A DNA stretch of 14,475 bases. Origin: an uncultured Treponema sp. Lineage in GTDB: Bacteria; Spirochaetota; Spirochaetia; Treponematales; Treponemataceae. The notes beneath the pieces were generated by a model. The model ran no database searches. It saw only the letters and a list, made by a program, of their open reading frames with translations, and was not told where the DNA came from. Below, in pieces: positions 7,050 through 14,086 of this stretch. A program made the translations under genes and the position numbers. The stretch is from contig CAJOQA010000196.1 in NCBI GenBank assembly GCA_905236465.1, forward strand, positions 1 to 14,475, read 5' to 3'. The stretch's first letter is position 1. The number at the start of each line of letters is the position of its first letter.

Positions 7050-7409
7050 GGATATATGGCCGCGCCCCCATTCGCTGATGATAACGGCTGGGGGTGAGGT
7101 AAAGTCCGGGCTCCACCGGAAAAGATGCCGGATAATAGCCGGGCAGTTTAAAAAGAAATTTTTAGACTGACAGAAAGCGCTACAGAAAATAACCGCCCCT
7201 AGGGGTAAGGGTGAAAAGGTAGGGTAAGAGCCTACCGCACTTTTGGCAACAGAAGTGGCAAAAGCAAGCCTCATCTGGAGCAAGATCATATAAGCAGTTT
7301 GCTATTCCGGGCTTACACTGCGGGTAGATCGCTGGAGGTAGTCGGCAACGATTATTGCGGATAGATGGCCATGCGTACTATACGTGCCAGAACCCGGCTT
7401 ACTGTATCC
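7050..7409 (+). ncRNA. rnpB: RNase P RNA (bacterial, type A-like)
   Basis: This is the catalytic RNA of RNase P, which trims tRNA 5' leaders. Conserved blocks appear in the right order. Conserved region I is GAGG(T)AAAGTCCGGGCTCC at 7096-7114. CAGAAAATAACCGCC lies near 7183, and GGGTGAAAAGGTAGGGTAAGAGCC near 7207, followed by the GGCAACAGAAGTGGCA block and GGAGCAAGATC. The 3' block AGAACCCGGCTTA (about 7389-7401) follows. P4 forms between AGTCCGGG and CCCGGCTT (7393-7400). P1 is GGATA (7050-7054) with TATCC (7405-7409), and P2 is ATGGCC (7056-7061) with GGCCAT (7367-7372). P3 is probably closed by CCCCC/GGGGG (7065-7069 with 7090-7094). The ends are set from P1 and could shift by a few bases. 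Any open reading frame here, on either strand, is spurious. Confidence 0.96.
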
Positions 7410-7433
7410 TTTTTTATAAAAAGTAGGTGGAAT

Positions 7434-8390
7434 ATGTTTGGTATACATAGGGCAAAAAGTAAATTTATTCGTAAAGAAAGTAAGTTTTTTTTGCGCTTAT
7501 GTTTATTTGTGCTTGTCCTCGTATTTCTTGCCTTTCTTTCCATTACTTTGTTTTTTTTATCAAAGAAAATATTTAAAAATCGCTATTCTCTTTCTTCCCT
7601 CTATGACGCTTGGAACAAAAATGACTACCAGTCAGTTTATGATATCTCATCAGAGATTCTAGAGCGGGATTATTTTAATAATGCTGCTAGGACCTTTTAT
7701 GGTTATAGCGCATTTTTCCTTGCAGAATCTCAGACAGATAATAACCTTACCCAAGATTATCTTAAAGATTCTATAAAAAGTCTTAGAATAGCCCTCTTAT
7801 ATGCAAAGGATGAATTAAAGCCTCAGATTGAATATATGTTGGGAAAGGTTTATTTTTATAAGGGTAAATCTTCAAACTATCATTACTATGCTGACTTGGT
7901 TATAAAATATTTGCTTTTAGCTGTTAATGCTGGTTATAAGGCTGATGATATTGCTGAGTATTTGGGACTTAGCTATGCTTCTTTAGGAGAAACTCAAAAA
8001 AGTATTGAATATTTTGGACAGGCCCTAATGACCCGTGAGTCTGATTCCCTGCTGATTTCTATTGCCGAGCAGTATTACAAAATTGGAAACCTTTCAAATG
8101 CAAAGGCTTATTTTTTCAGGGTCTGTGAGCTTACTAAAAATGAAGATCTTACTAATAAATGTCATAATTTTTTAGGGCAAATATATATTGAAGAGGGTGA
8201 TTATGAAGGGGCTCAAAAAGAATTTTCAACAATTTTAGAAAAAAATGAGAATTCTGCTGACGCTCACTATGGACTTGGTGTATTATATGAAAAGCAGGGA
8301 GATCTTGCTAAGGCAAGGGCTGAATGGCGACGTTGTCTGCGTATAAAGCCTGACCATGCGGGTGCAGTAAAAAAGATGTCAGATTTATAA
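7434..8390 (+). CDS. Membrane-anchored tetratricopeptide repeat protein
   Basis: The 318-residue protein has a basic N-terminus (MFGIHRAKSKFIRKESK) and one strongly hydrophobic segment at about residues 19-45, with no clear cleavage site. It is probably anchored in the inner membrane with the remainder outside the cytoplasm. The rest is helical and ends in several TPR units, clearest in the C-terminal 130 residues: YLGLSYASLGETQKSIEYF, then ISIAEQYYKIGNLSNAKAYF, FLGQIYIEEGDYEGAQKEF and YGLGVLYEKQGDLAKARAEW. TPR units are protein-binding scaffolds, so a partner role is likely; lying just before mreB it could serve the cell-wall machinery, but that is inference. The start at 7434 is preferred because AGGTGG lies at 7425-7430. 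The frame stays open upstream to 7365, but that extension lies inside rnpB and is not credible. Confidence 0.85.
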   Translation: MFGIHRAKSKFIRKESKFFLRLCLFVLVLVFLAFLSITLFFLSKKIFKNRYSLSSLYDAWNKNDYQSVYDISSEILERDYFNNAARTFYGYSAFFLAESQTDNNLTQDYLKDSIKSLRIALLYAKDELKPQIEYMLGKVYFYKGKSSNYHYYADLVIKYLLLAVNAGYKADDIAEYLGLSYASLGETQKSIEYFGQALMTRESDSLLISIAEQYYKIGNLSNAKAYFFRVCELTKNEDLTNKCHNFLGQIYIEEGDYEGAQKEFSTILEKNENSADAHYGLGVLYEKQGDLAKARAEWRRCLRIKPDHAGAVKKMSDL

Positions 8391-8437
8391 TGGTTTCCTA
8401 TAAATAGGAAACTAAACCATATAGTTTAAAAATTTTT
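8386..8437 (+). promoter_or_regulatory. Hairpins and TATAAT between the TPR gene and mreB
   Basis: GTTTCCTA (8393-8400) pairs with TAGGAAAC (8405-8412) over a TAAA loop, immediately after the TPR stop codon. A competing stem pairs AAACTA (8409-8414) with TAGTTT (8422-8427) and is followed by AAAAATTTTT. The first stem uses bases 8409-8412 that the second also needs. A perfect TATAAT overlaps the TPR stop (8386-8391), but I see no convincing -35 17 to 18 bases upstream. This could be a weak terminator, an attenuator or the mreB leader; sequence alone does not decide. Confidence 0.45.
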
Positions 8438-8454
8438 CGGGAGGAAAATATAAA

Positions 8455-9492
8455 ATGGGTTTTTTAGATAGTTTTACAACGGATATTGGAATAGATTTGG
8501 GAACTTGTAATACCCTGATTTATGTTCGGGGGCAGGGAATTGTTATTGATGAACCCTCTGTTGTTGCTGTGGAGAAAGGGACTGGTAGGGTAGTCGCTGT
8601 TGGTGCAGAGGCAAAAAGGATGCTCTGGAAAACGCCAGGTAATATTGTAGCAATCCGACCACTTGCCGATGGTGTTATTTCAGATAGTGATTCTACAGAA
8701 AAGATGATAAAGTATTTTATTTCCAAGATTATTCCCCGCCATCATCTTTTTAAAGCTACCCGAATGAAAATCGGTATTCCATCTTGTATTACACAAGTTG
8801 AACGTGATGCTGTAATGGCTGCCGCCCTTAAGGCTGGTGCAAAAGAGGTTGAGGTTATAGAAGAGAGCCTTGCTGCGGCTATCGGCGCACAAATTCCTAT
8901 TTACGAGCCAGCTGGTCACATGGTATGTGATATTGGAGGAGGAACAACAGAAGTTTCTGTTATTTCTTTGGGTGGTATGGTAATTACCAGCTCCATCAGA
9001 ACCGGTGGAAACGAATTTGATGAAGCTATAATGAAGCACGTAAGGGCTGTCCATAACCTTATTATTGGTCAGCAGACTGCTGAAAAGTTAAAGATAGAAA
9101 TAGGAAATGCCACAGCAGAAAAGAACATTGAAAAGATGGAAATTAAAGGCATTGATGCCATAACAGGGCTTCCCCGTCGCCTTGAAGTTGATTCTGTAGA
9201 AGTTCGGGAAGCCTTAAAAGAGCCAATCGTAAAGATTGTTGAAGAAATTAAGAAAACTTTAGGTCGCACTCCAGCTGAACTTTCTGCCGATATTGCGGAT
9301 CGTGGTATTGTTATGACAGGTGGCGGTTCTATGCTAAAGGGCTTGCAGAAGCTTATTTCAAAAGAAACGGGTGTTCCTGTTATTCTTGTAGAAAAACCGC
9401 TTGAATGTGTTGCGGTAGGAGCTGGACAGGCATTTGAATTGTTCAAGGATATGTCTTCTAACCGGTCTATATACGATAATTTGAATGGTTAA
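8455..9492 (+). CDS. mreB: Rod-shape-determining actin homologue MreB
   Basis: MreB polymerises on ATP into membrane-associated filaments that orient lateral wall synthesis. The 345-residue protein has the actin-fold nucleotide site. Phosphate 1 loop is GIDLGTCNTLIYV (12-24). The catalytic-region Glu is in VIEESLAAAIG (134-144; E136/E137). Phosphate 2 is CDIGGGTTEVSVISLGG (158-174) and the adenosine loop is GIVMTGGGSMLKGL (284-297). The extreme N-terminus (MGFLDSFTTD) could form the short amphipathic membrane contact known for MreB, though it is weak. Length is typical. GGGAGG at 8439-8444, 10 bases before the ATG, is the strongest ribosome binding site in the window, in keeping with high expression. 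It heads the mreBCD-mrdA-rodA run. Confidence 0.97.
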   Translation: MGFLDSFTTDIGIDLGTCNTLIYVRGQGIVIDEPSVVAVEKGTGRVVAVGAEAKRMLWKTPGNIVAIRPLADGVISDSDSTEKMIKYFISKIIPRHHLFKATRMKIGIPSCITQVERDAVMAAALKAGAKEVEVIEESLAAAIGAQIPIYEPAGHMVCDIGGGTTEVSVISLGGMVITSSIRTGGNEFDEAIMKHVRAVHNLIIGQQTAEKLKIEIGNATAEKNIEKMEIKGIDAITGLPRRLEVDSVEVREALKEPIVKIVEEIKKTLGRTPAELSADIADRGIVMTGGGSMLKGLQKLISKETGVPVILVEKPLECVAVGAGQAFELFKDMSSNRSIYDNLNG

Positions 9493-9501
9493 TCTTGTTT
9501 T

Positions 9502-10353
9502 ATGAAAAATAAATTCCACTTTAGGCTGCCAGAACTTGTCTTGGCAGTCTTGATTTGTGTAAGCGGTGTTTTTTTAAGTATATCGGCTGGCGGGTTTATA
9601 GTCAATTTTAATAAAGTTGGTTTTACTGTTTTCTCATCTATGCAGAAGGGTGTTCACTTTGTTTCTGGGGGAGTTTCATCTTTTTTTGTTTCTATGCATG
9701 ATTTTATTGGCCTAAAAAAAGAATACGCCCAGTTAAAAGAGAAATTAAAAGATTATGAATATCTGCAAAGAAGCAATACTGAAATCCGCAAAGAAAATGA
9801 GCGCCTAAGGGAGCAGTTAGGTTTTTCAAAAAATATTCAGTATAAAAATATTGCGGCCCAAATAATAGGTAGGGACCCAGATAGTTTGTATTCAGGTATA
9901 ACCATAAACAAAGGGGCGAGAAGTGGTATAAAAAATGGAATGCCTGTTGTTGCTATTCAAAATGGAAACATAGGTGTTGTTGGAAAAATTGTTACTGTAG
10001 GTTTGGGAACCAGTCTTATAATGCCAGTTTATGATTTACAGTGCAATATTTCTGCTAGAGTTCAAACGAGCAGGGACTTGGGAATTATAAAGGGGCAAGG
10101 GTTTTTAGAAAAGCCTCTTTCTTTAGGTTATATACGAAAAACATCCAGTATGGAATTTCAAGAGGGTGATATTGTTGTTACCTCTGGCGAAAATGGAAAC
10201 TATACCCGTAATATTCCTATTGGGCGAATATCTAAAATAGCTGTTTTAGATTATGACGCTAACCTCGAGATTGAAGTTGAACCTATTATTGATTTTTCAA
10301 GACTTGAGACCGTATTGATAATAGATAAAGATACTGTTAATGTGGAGAAATAA
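9502..10353 (+). CDS. mreC: Rod-shape-determining protein MreC
   Basis: MreC is a bitopic elongasome protein that links MreB and MreD to PBP2 and is thought to activate PBP2-RodA. The 283-residue protein has a short cytoplasmic start, one membrane segment at about 10-33, and a coiled coil at about 70-106 (including EYAQLKEKLKDYEYLQRSN). The periplasmic beta domain follows from about 115, with AAQIIGRDPDSLYSGITINKG and GMPVVAIQNGNIGVVGKI as recognisable MreC stretches. Length is within the usual range. The ATG is 9 bases after the mreB stop, and no Shine-Dalgarno sequence is visible in the T-rich gap, so translation may depend on ribosomes finishing mreB. Confidence 0.93.
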   Translation: MKNKFHFRLPELVLAVLICVSGVFLSISAGGFIVNFNKVGFTVFSSMQKGVHFVSGGVSSFFVSMHDFIGLKKEYAQLKEKLKDYEYLQRSNTEIRKENERLREQLGFSKNIQYKNIAAQIIGRDPDSLYSGITINKGARSGIKNGMPVVAIQNGNIGVVGKIVTVGLGTSLIMPVYDLQCNISARVQTSRDLGIIKGQGFLEKPLSLGYIRKTSSMEFQEGDIVVTSGENGNYTRNIPIGRISKIAVLDYDANLEIEVEPIIDFSRLETVLIIDKDTVNVEK

Positions 10354-10359
10354 GCATTT

Positions 10360-10869
10360 ATGATAAAGTCTTTTTTTGTAGCTGCCATTGTCTTACTTTC
10401 CTGTGCCTTAATAGAAGCTGCTATTCTTTCAAATATAGCTATTATACCTGCCATCCCGGATTTGAGTCTTATTTGTCTTCTCTATATTTCTTTTCACAAC
10501 GGAAAGCTTTTAGGAGAAGGTAGCGGTTTTATTTCTGGACTTTTCCTAGATTTTTTAAGTGCGGCTCCCTTTGGTTTGAATTGCTTGTATCGTACAATAA
10601 TAGGCTTTGTCGCAGGGATTTTTAACAAAACAATTAATACTGAAGGTCTTTTGGTTCCTGCCTTATTGGGAGCTTTAGCAACGATTTTTAAGAGCATTTT
10701 AATTCTTTTTATTTCTTTTTTCTTCCCTTTAGCTGTTATCGCTTACAATCCAATAAGTTGGATGTTTGTATTTGAACTAGGAATTAATACTATTTTAACT
10801 CCTATCATTTTTAAACTTTTGAATTTATTTAAAAACTCTTTAGTTTTGACTCCGGAGACAATGGTTTAA
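10360..10869 (+). CDS. mreD: Rod-shape-determining membrane protein MreD
   Basis: MreD is a small integral membrane partner of MreC in the elongasome. The 169-residue product is almost wholly hydrophobic, with about five membrane segments and a central GLFLDFLSAAPFGLNCLYR, which matches the conserved G-x-x-x-D-x-x-x-x-x-P-x-G-x-N core of MreD. MreD is poorly conserved between phyla, so the identification rests on this core, its size and its place between mreC and mrdA. GGAG at 10344-10347 lies 12 bases before the ATG, further than ideal. Its stop codon overlaps the start of the next gene (TAATG). Confidence 0.9.
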   Translation: MIKSFFVAAIVLLSCALIEAAILSNIAIIPAIPDLSLICLLYISFHNGKLLGEGSGFISGLFLDFLSAAPFGLNCLYRTIIGFVAGIFNKTINTEGLLVPALLGALATIFKSILILFISFFFPLAVIAYNPISWMFVFELGINTILTPIIFKLLNLFKNSLVLTPETMV

Positions 10870-12764
10870 TGTTAGCTGATGAAAATTTAAATCAGAGTAA
10901 TGATGCTGCAAAAAAAAATATAAAGGTTTCTGTTCTTTTTGCAATTATTTCTTTAGTTTTTATAGTCTACAGTTTAAAACTATTTTCACTTCAAGTAATA
11001 CATGGGCAACTGTATAGAAATCGTTCTGAACGAATTTCAAAAACAGAGACTTCAATCGCCGCCCAGCGAGGTGAAATTTTTGATAGAACTGGTAAAAACT
11101 TATTGGCAACGAATAACGATTCCTTTGCTGTTGATTTGACACCAGGAGAAATTCCTGCGGGACACTATGACACAGTTGTTTCAAAACTTGCAAGTTATCT
11201 TGGCATACCCAAAACGGTAATCGATAAAAAGACCTTAGGTTTACGCCGATCCTTTAGTGCCATAGAGGTAAAAACAAACGTCACTTTTTCTACGATAAGT
11301 AACATTGCAGAAAATATAACTGAATTACCTGGTGTTTCTTGGCGCAATCAGCCCGTACGAACATATCCACAATCAACTTCCATAAGTCACGTTTTGGGAT
11401 ATGTTGGAGCTATAACCAAACAAGAACTACAGGATATGAAAAATGATGGTTATGAAAGTAATGATATAATCGGTAAGTCAGGAATAGAAAAGCAGTATGA
11501 CAAGCTCTTGCAGGGAAAAGATGGAAAGGAGATACATACAATCGATGCGAGGGGGCGTATCCTTGATGCAGTTCCAGTCATAGAACCACCTCAATCAGGT
11601 AAGAGCCTTGTGCTTACAATAGATAGCCGCATTCAAAAATTAGCAGAAGATACTTTAGGCCAAAGAGTTGGAGCTGTAGTTGTTCTAAAACCGTCTACTG
11701 GTGAAGTGTTAGCAATGGTTTCATACCCTTATTTTGATTCTAATATTTTTTCTCTTGAAGATAATTATGCCGAAATAGAAAAGCTAAAAAACAGGCCCAA
11801 TTCTCCAATGCTTAATAGGACTGTTAATGCTGTATATCCACCGGCATCTACATTTAAGACTATAATGAGTACGGCAATGCTGAATGAAAAAGCGTTTCCT
11901 GAAGAAAAACTTATAGAATGTACCGGTCGTCTTGTTCTTGGGAATAAGACTTTCCATTGTCACAACCTTTATGGTCACGGCTGGCTTGATTTAAAAAACG
12001 GGTTAGCCCAATCTTGTGACGTTTACTATTGGGTTGTTGGTCTAGAGTATCTGGGTATAGAAAAAATTGCAAACTATGCAAGGGAATTTGGTCTAGGGCA
12101 AAGCCTTTCAATCGATTTTCCTTCCCAATCCGCAGGTTTTGTTCCTACTGCAGAGTGGAAAGAGCGTCGCTGGAAGGAGAAGTGGTATGATGGAGATACT
12201 TTAAATGTTTCCATTGGGCAGGGTGATACACTTGTAACCCCCATGCACATTGCTGATATGATGGCTATGGTATGTAATTCTGGTACAATCTATAAACCGC
12301 ATCTTTTAAAAGAAGTAATAGATCCAGTTACTAATCAGGTTGTAAAAACCGTAGAGCCCGAAGTTTTACACCAGTCTTCTGTAGACAAATATGTTTGGAA
12401 AAGGGTTCAAAATGCCTTGCGCTATACTATTACAAACGGTTCTGCTGTTTTTCCTATGCACAACAAGAGTATCCAAATAGCGGGCAAAACTGGAACAGCA
12501 GAGCTTTCCCAATACAAATACCTTGAAGGTGATGCAAAAAAACACTGGCACTCCTGGATGATAGCGTATGCTCCTTATGATGCCCCTGTAGAAGACCAGT
12601 ATGTTGTTGCTACGATTGTAGAGGCTGTAAACCCATGGGAATGGTGGGCTCCTTATGCTACGAATATAATAATTCAGGGAATAATAAAGAATCAGACTTA
12701 TGAAGAATCTATAAAAGTTCTCGGCTTCGAGAAAATTCCAAAAATGCAGGCGAGGGCAGAGTGA
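10869..12764 (+). CDS. mrdA: Penicillin-binding protein 2 (peptidoglycan DD-transpeptidase)
   Basis: PBP2 is the class B transpeptidase that cross-links glycan made by RodA during elongation. The 631-residue protein has a short cytoplasmic tail, one membrane anchor (about 18-40) and a pedestal/dimerisation domain starting with AAQRGEIFDRTGKNLLATN (64-82). The transpeptidase domain has all three active-site motifs: S337-T-F-K340, S382-C-D384 (the SxD form normal for PBP2) and K550-T-G552 in AGKTGTAEL. The residue before the nucleophilic motif is Ala (PASTFK) where Gly is more common. C361 and C374 flank a FHCHNLYGHGWLDL segment before the second motif, a cysteine pair also seen in other PBP2 proteins. 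The ATG shares one base with the mreD stop, and GGAG lies at 10854-10857. Confidence 0.96.
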   Translation: MLADENLNQSNDAAKKNIKVSVLFAIISLVFIVYSLKLFSLQVIHGQLYRNRSERISKTETSIAAQRGEIFDRTGKNLLATNNDSFAVDLTPGEIPAGHYDTVVSKLASYLGIPKTVIDKKTLGLRRSFSAIEVKTNVTFSTISNIAENITELPGVSWRNQPVRTYPQSTSISHVLGYVGAITKQELQDMKNDGYESNDIIGKSGIEKQYDKLLQGKDGKEIHTIDARGRILDAVPVIEPPQSGKSLVLTIDSRIQKLAEDTLGQRVGAVVVLKPSTGEVLAMVSYPYFDSNIFSLEDNYAEIEKLKNRPNSPMLNRTVNAVYPPASTFKTIMSTAMLNEKAFPEEKLIECTGRLVLGNKTFHCHNLYGHGWLDLKNGLAQSCDVYYWVVGLEYLGIEKIANYAREFGLGQSLSIDFPSQSAGFVPTAEWKERRWKEKWYDGDTLNVSIGQGDTLVTPMHIADMMAMVCNSGTIYKPHLLKEVIDPVTNQVVKTVEPEVLHQSSVDKYVWKRVQNALRYTITNGSAVFPMHNKSIQIAGKTGTAELSQYKYLEGDAKKHWHSWMIAYAPYDAPVEDQYVVATIVEAVNPWEWWAPYATNIIIQGIIKNQTYEESIKVLGFEKIPKMQARAE

Positions 12765-14086
12765 TGAAACTTAAATTTTTACAAACTTTTGATTATTTAC
12801 TTTTAATTTGTGTTCTTGTACTGTGCACAATGAGCGTTATTTTTTTATATTCAGCAGGAATGGATTCTAATGGAATTCTTACCTCTTCCGCTTACTCAAG
12901 GCAGTTGATATGGGCCGGCATCGGCATTGCAATTATGATTTTTTTTGCGCTTTTTGATTATAGGCGTATAGAACGCCATGCCCTTGTTGCATACATTATA
13001 ATATGTTTTGTTCTTTTACTTACACTTTTATTTACAAAGGCAAGAAAGGGGGCTTCCAGCTGGATTCGTATTGGTTCTCTTGGTGGTCAACCATCTGAGC
13101 TAGGTAAAATTATTTTTATTTTGTTTTTCGCCCGTTACTTAAAGCGTAGTCAAAAAGATGTATCCATAAACCGTTTTATAAAAGCGTTATGTTTTTTTTC
13201 TATACCAACAGGACTCATTTTATTGCAACCTGATTTAGGAACTGCAAGTGTTTATATTCCTATTTTCCTTTTTATGTGTTTTGTTGCAGGAATCCCTTTG
13301 CGGTATATTCTATTTTTCCTATTTATGGGGCTTTTTACTGTTGTCCTCACTGTTTTACCAGCCTGGCAATCAATGATTCTTCATAAATCAATCTCACTGA
13401 TAAATATTTTAGTTAGTAAAAAATTACTTCTTCTTATTTTATTTTGCTCAGTTATTATAACAATCATAGGAACCCTTGGAAATATCTTTTTCAAGAAGCA
13501 ATATTACTATTGGATAACTTATGTTTTTGCACTTCTTTCCTTATCCTTATTTTTCTCAATGCCAGCAGCAAAAGTCCTAAAAAAGTATCAGATGGAACGT
13601 CTTGTAATATTCTTAAATCCTTATAGTGATCCTGAAGGAGCAGGGTATAACATTATCCAATCCCTGACCGCTATAGGTTCTGGTGGCTTTTGGGGACAAG
13701 GCTTTTTAAAAGGAATTCAAAGTCATATTAAGGGTATTCCTGAGCAAAAAACAGATTTTATTTTTAGTATTATAGCTGAAGAGTCAGGTTTTGTAGGCTG
13801 TATGATTCTTTTTGCTGCATTTTTTATAATTCTTGTAAGAATTATAAGTGTAATTCATTCTACAACAAATAATTACGGCTATTATATTTCCTCTGGAATT
13901 CTTGCTATGTTTTTCTTTCACTTTGCTGTAAATATTGGTATGGGAATGGGAGTTATGCCTATAACTGGTATTCCTTTGCCTTTTTTATCTTATGGGGGGT
14001 CTGCTATGATTACTAATATGGCAGCAATTGGTCTTTTAATGAGTATTAGCTCTCGTCGCCTTGATTTTTCTGTTGCCGTATTATGA
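12764..14086 (+). CDS. rodA: SEDS peptidoglycan glycosyltransferase RodA
   Basis: RodA is the multi-pass polymerase that joins lipid II into glycan strands with PBP2. SEDS hallmarks include GGQPSELGKI, LLQPDLGTASVYIP, DPEGAGYNIIQSLTAIGSGG, then IPEQKTDFIFSIIAEESG, with the conserved catalytic-type Asp at residue 331, and the C-terminal PITGIPLPFLSYGGSA. I choose the ATG at 12764, which overlaps the mrdA stop (TGATG) and has GAGGG at 12752-12756, 7 bases upstream; an adjacent GTG at 12761 is possible. At 440 residues it is about 70 longer than E. coli RodA. Most of the excess seems to lie at about residues 200-270, where two extra hydrophobic segments occur. RodA rather than FtsW is supported by the neighbouring mreBCD and mrdA. 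Confidence 0.95.
   Translation: MKLKFLQTFDYLLLICVLVLCTMSVIFLYSAGMDSNGILTSSAYSRQLIWAGIGIAIMIFFALFDYRRIERHALVAYIIICFVLLLTLLFTKARKGASSWIRIGSLGGQPSELGKIIFILFFARYLKRSQKDVSINRFIKALCFFSIPTGLILLQPDLGTASVYIPIFLFMCFVAGIPLRYILFFLFMGLFTVVLTVLPAWQSMILHKSISLINILVSKKLLLLILFCSVIITIIGTLGNIFFKKQYYYWITYVFALLSLSLFFSMPAAKVLKKYQMERLVIFLNPYSDPEGAGYNIIQSLTAIGSGGFWGQGFLKGIQSHIKGIPEQKTDFIFSIIAEESGFVGCMILFAAFFIILVRIISVIHSTTNNYGYYISSGILAMFFFHFAVNIGMGMGVMPITGIPLPFLSYGGSAMITNMAAIGLLMSISSRRLDFSVAVL

Noticed and set aside
6772..7050. Plus-strand overlapping frame in the zinc-ribbon gene
   Set aside because: The Met/Ile-rich translation comes from reading the GAT repeats of the acidic tail out of frame; the main frame has the zinc ribbon.
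7047..7289. Minus-strand open frame of 80 codons
   Set aside because: It lies entirely against the RNase P RNA, whose conserved blocks explain the sequence; no ribosome binding site or protein signature is visible.
7409..7423. CTTTTT/AAAAAG hairpin after rnpB as a terminator
   Set aside because: The stem is almost all A-T pairs and is followed by the ribosome binding site of the TPR gene rather than a T-tract.
8680..9446. Two minus-strand open frames opposite mreB
   Set aside because: They are shadows of the strongly conserved mreB frame, and their translations show no domain-like pattern.
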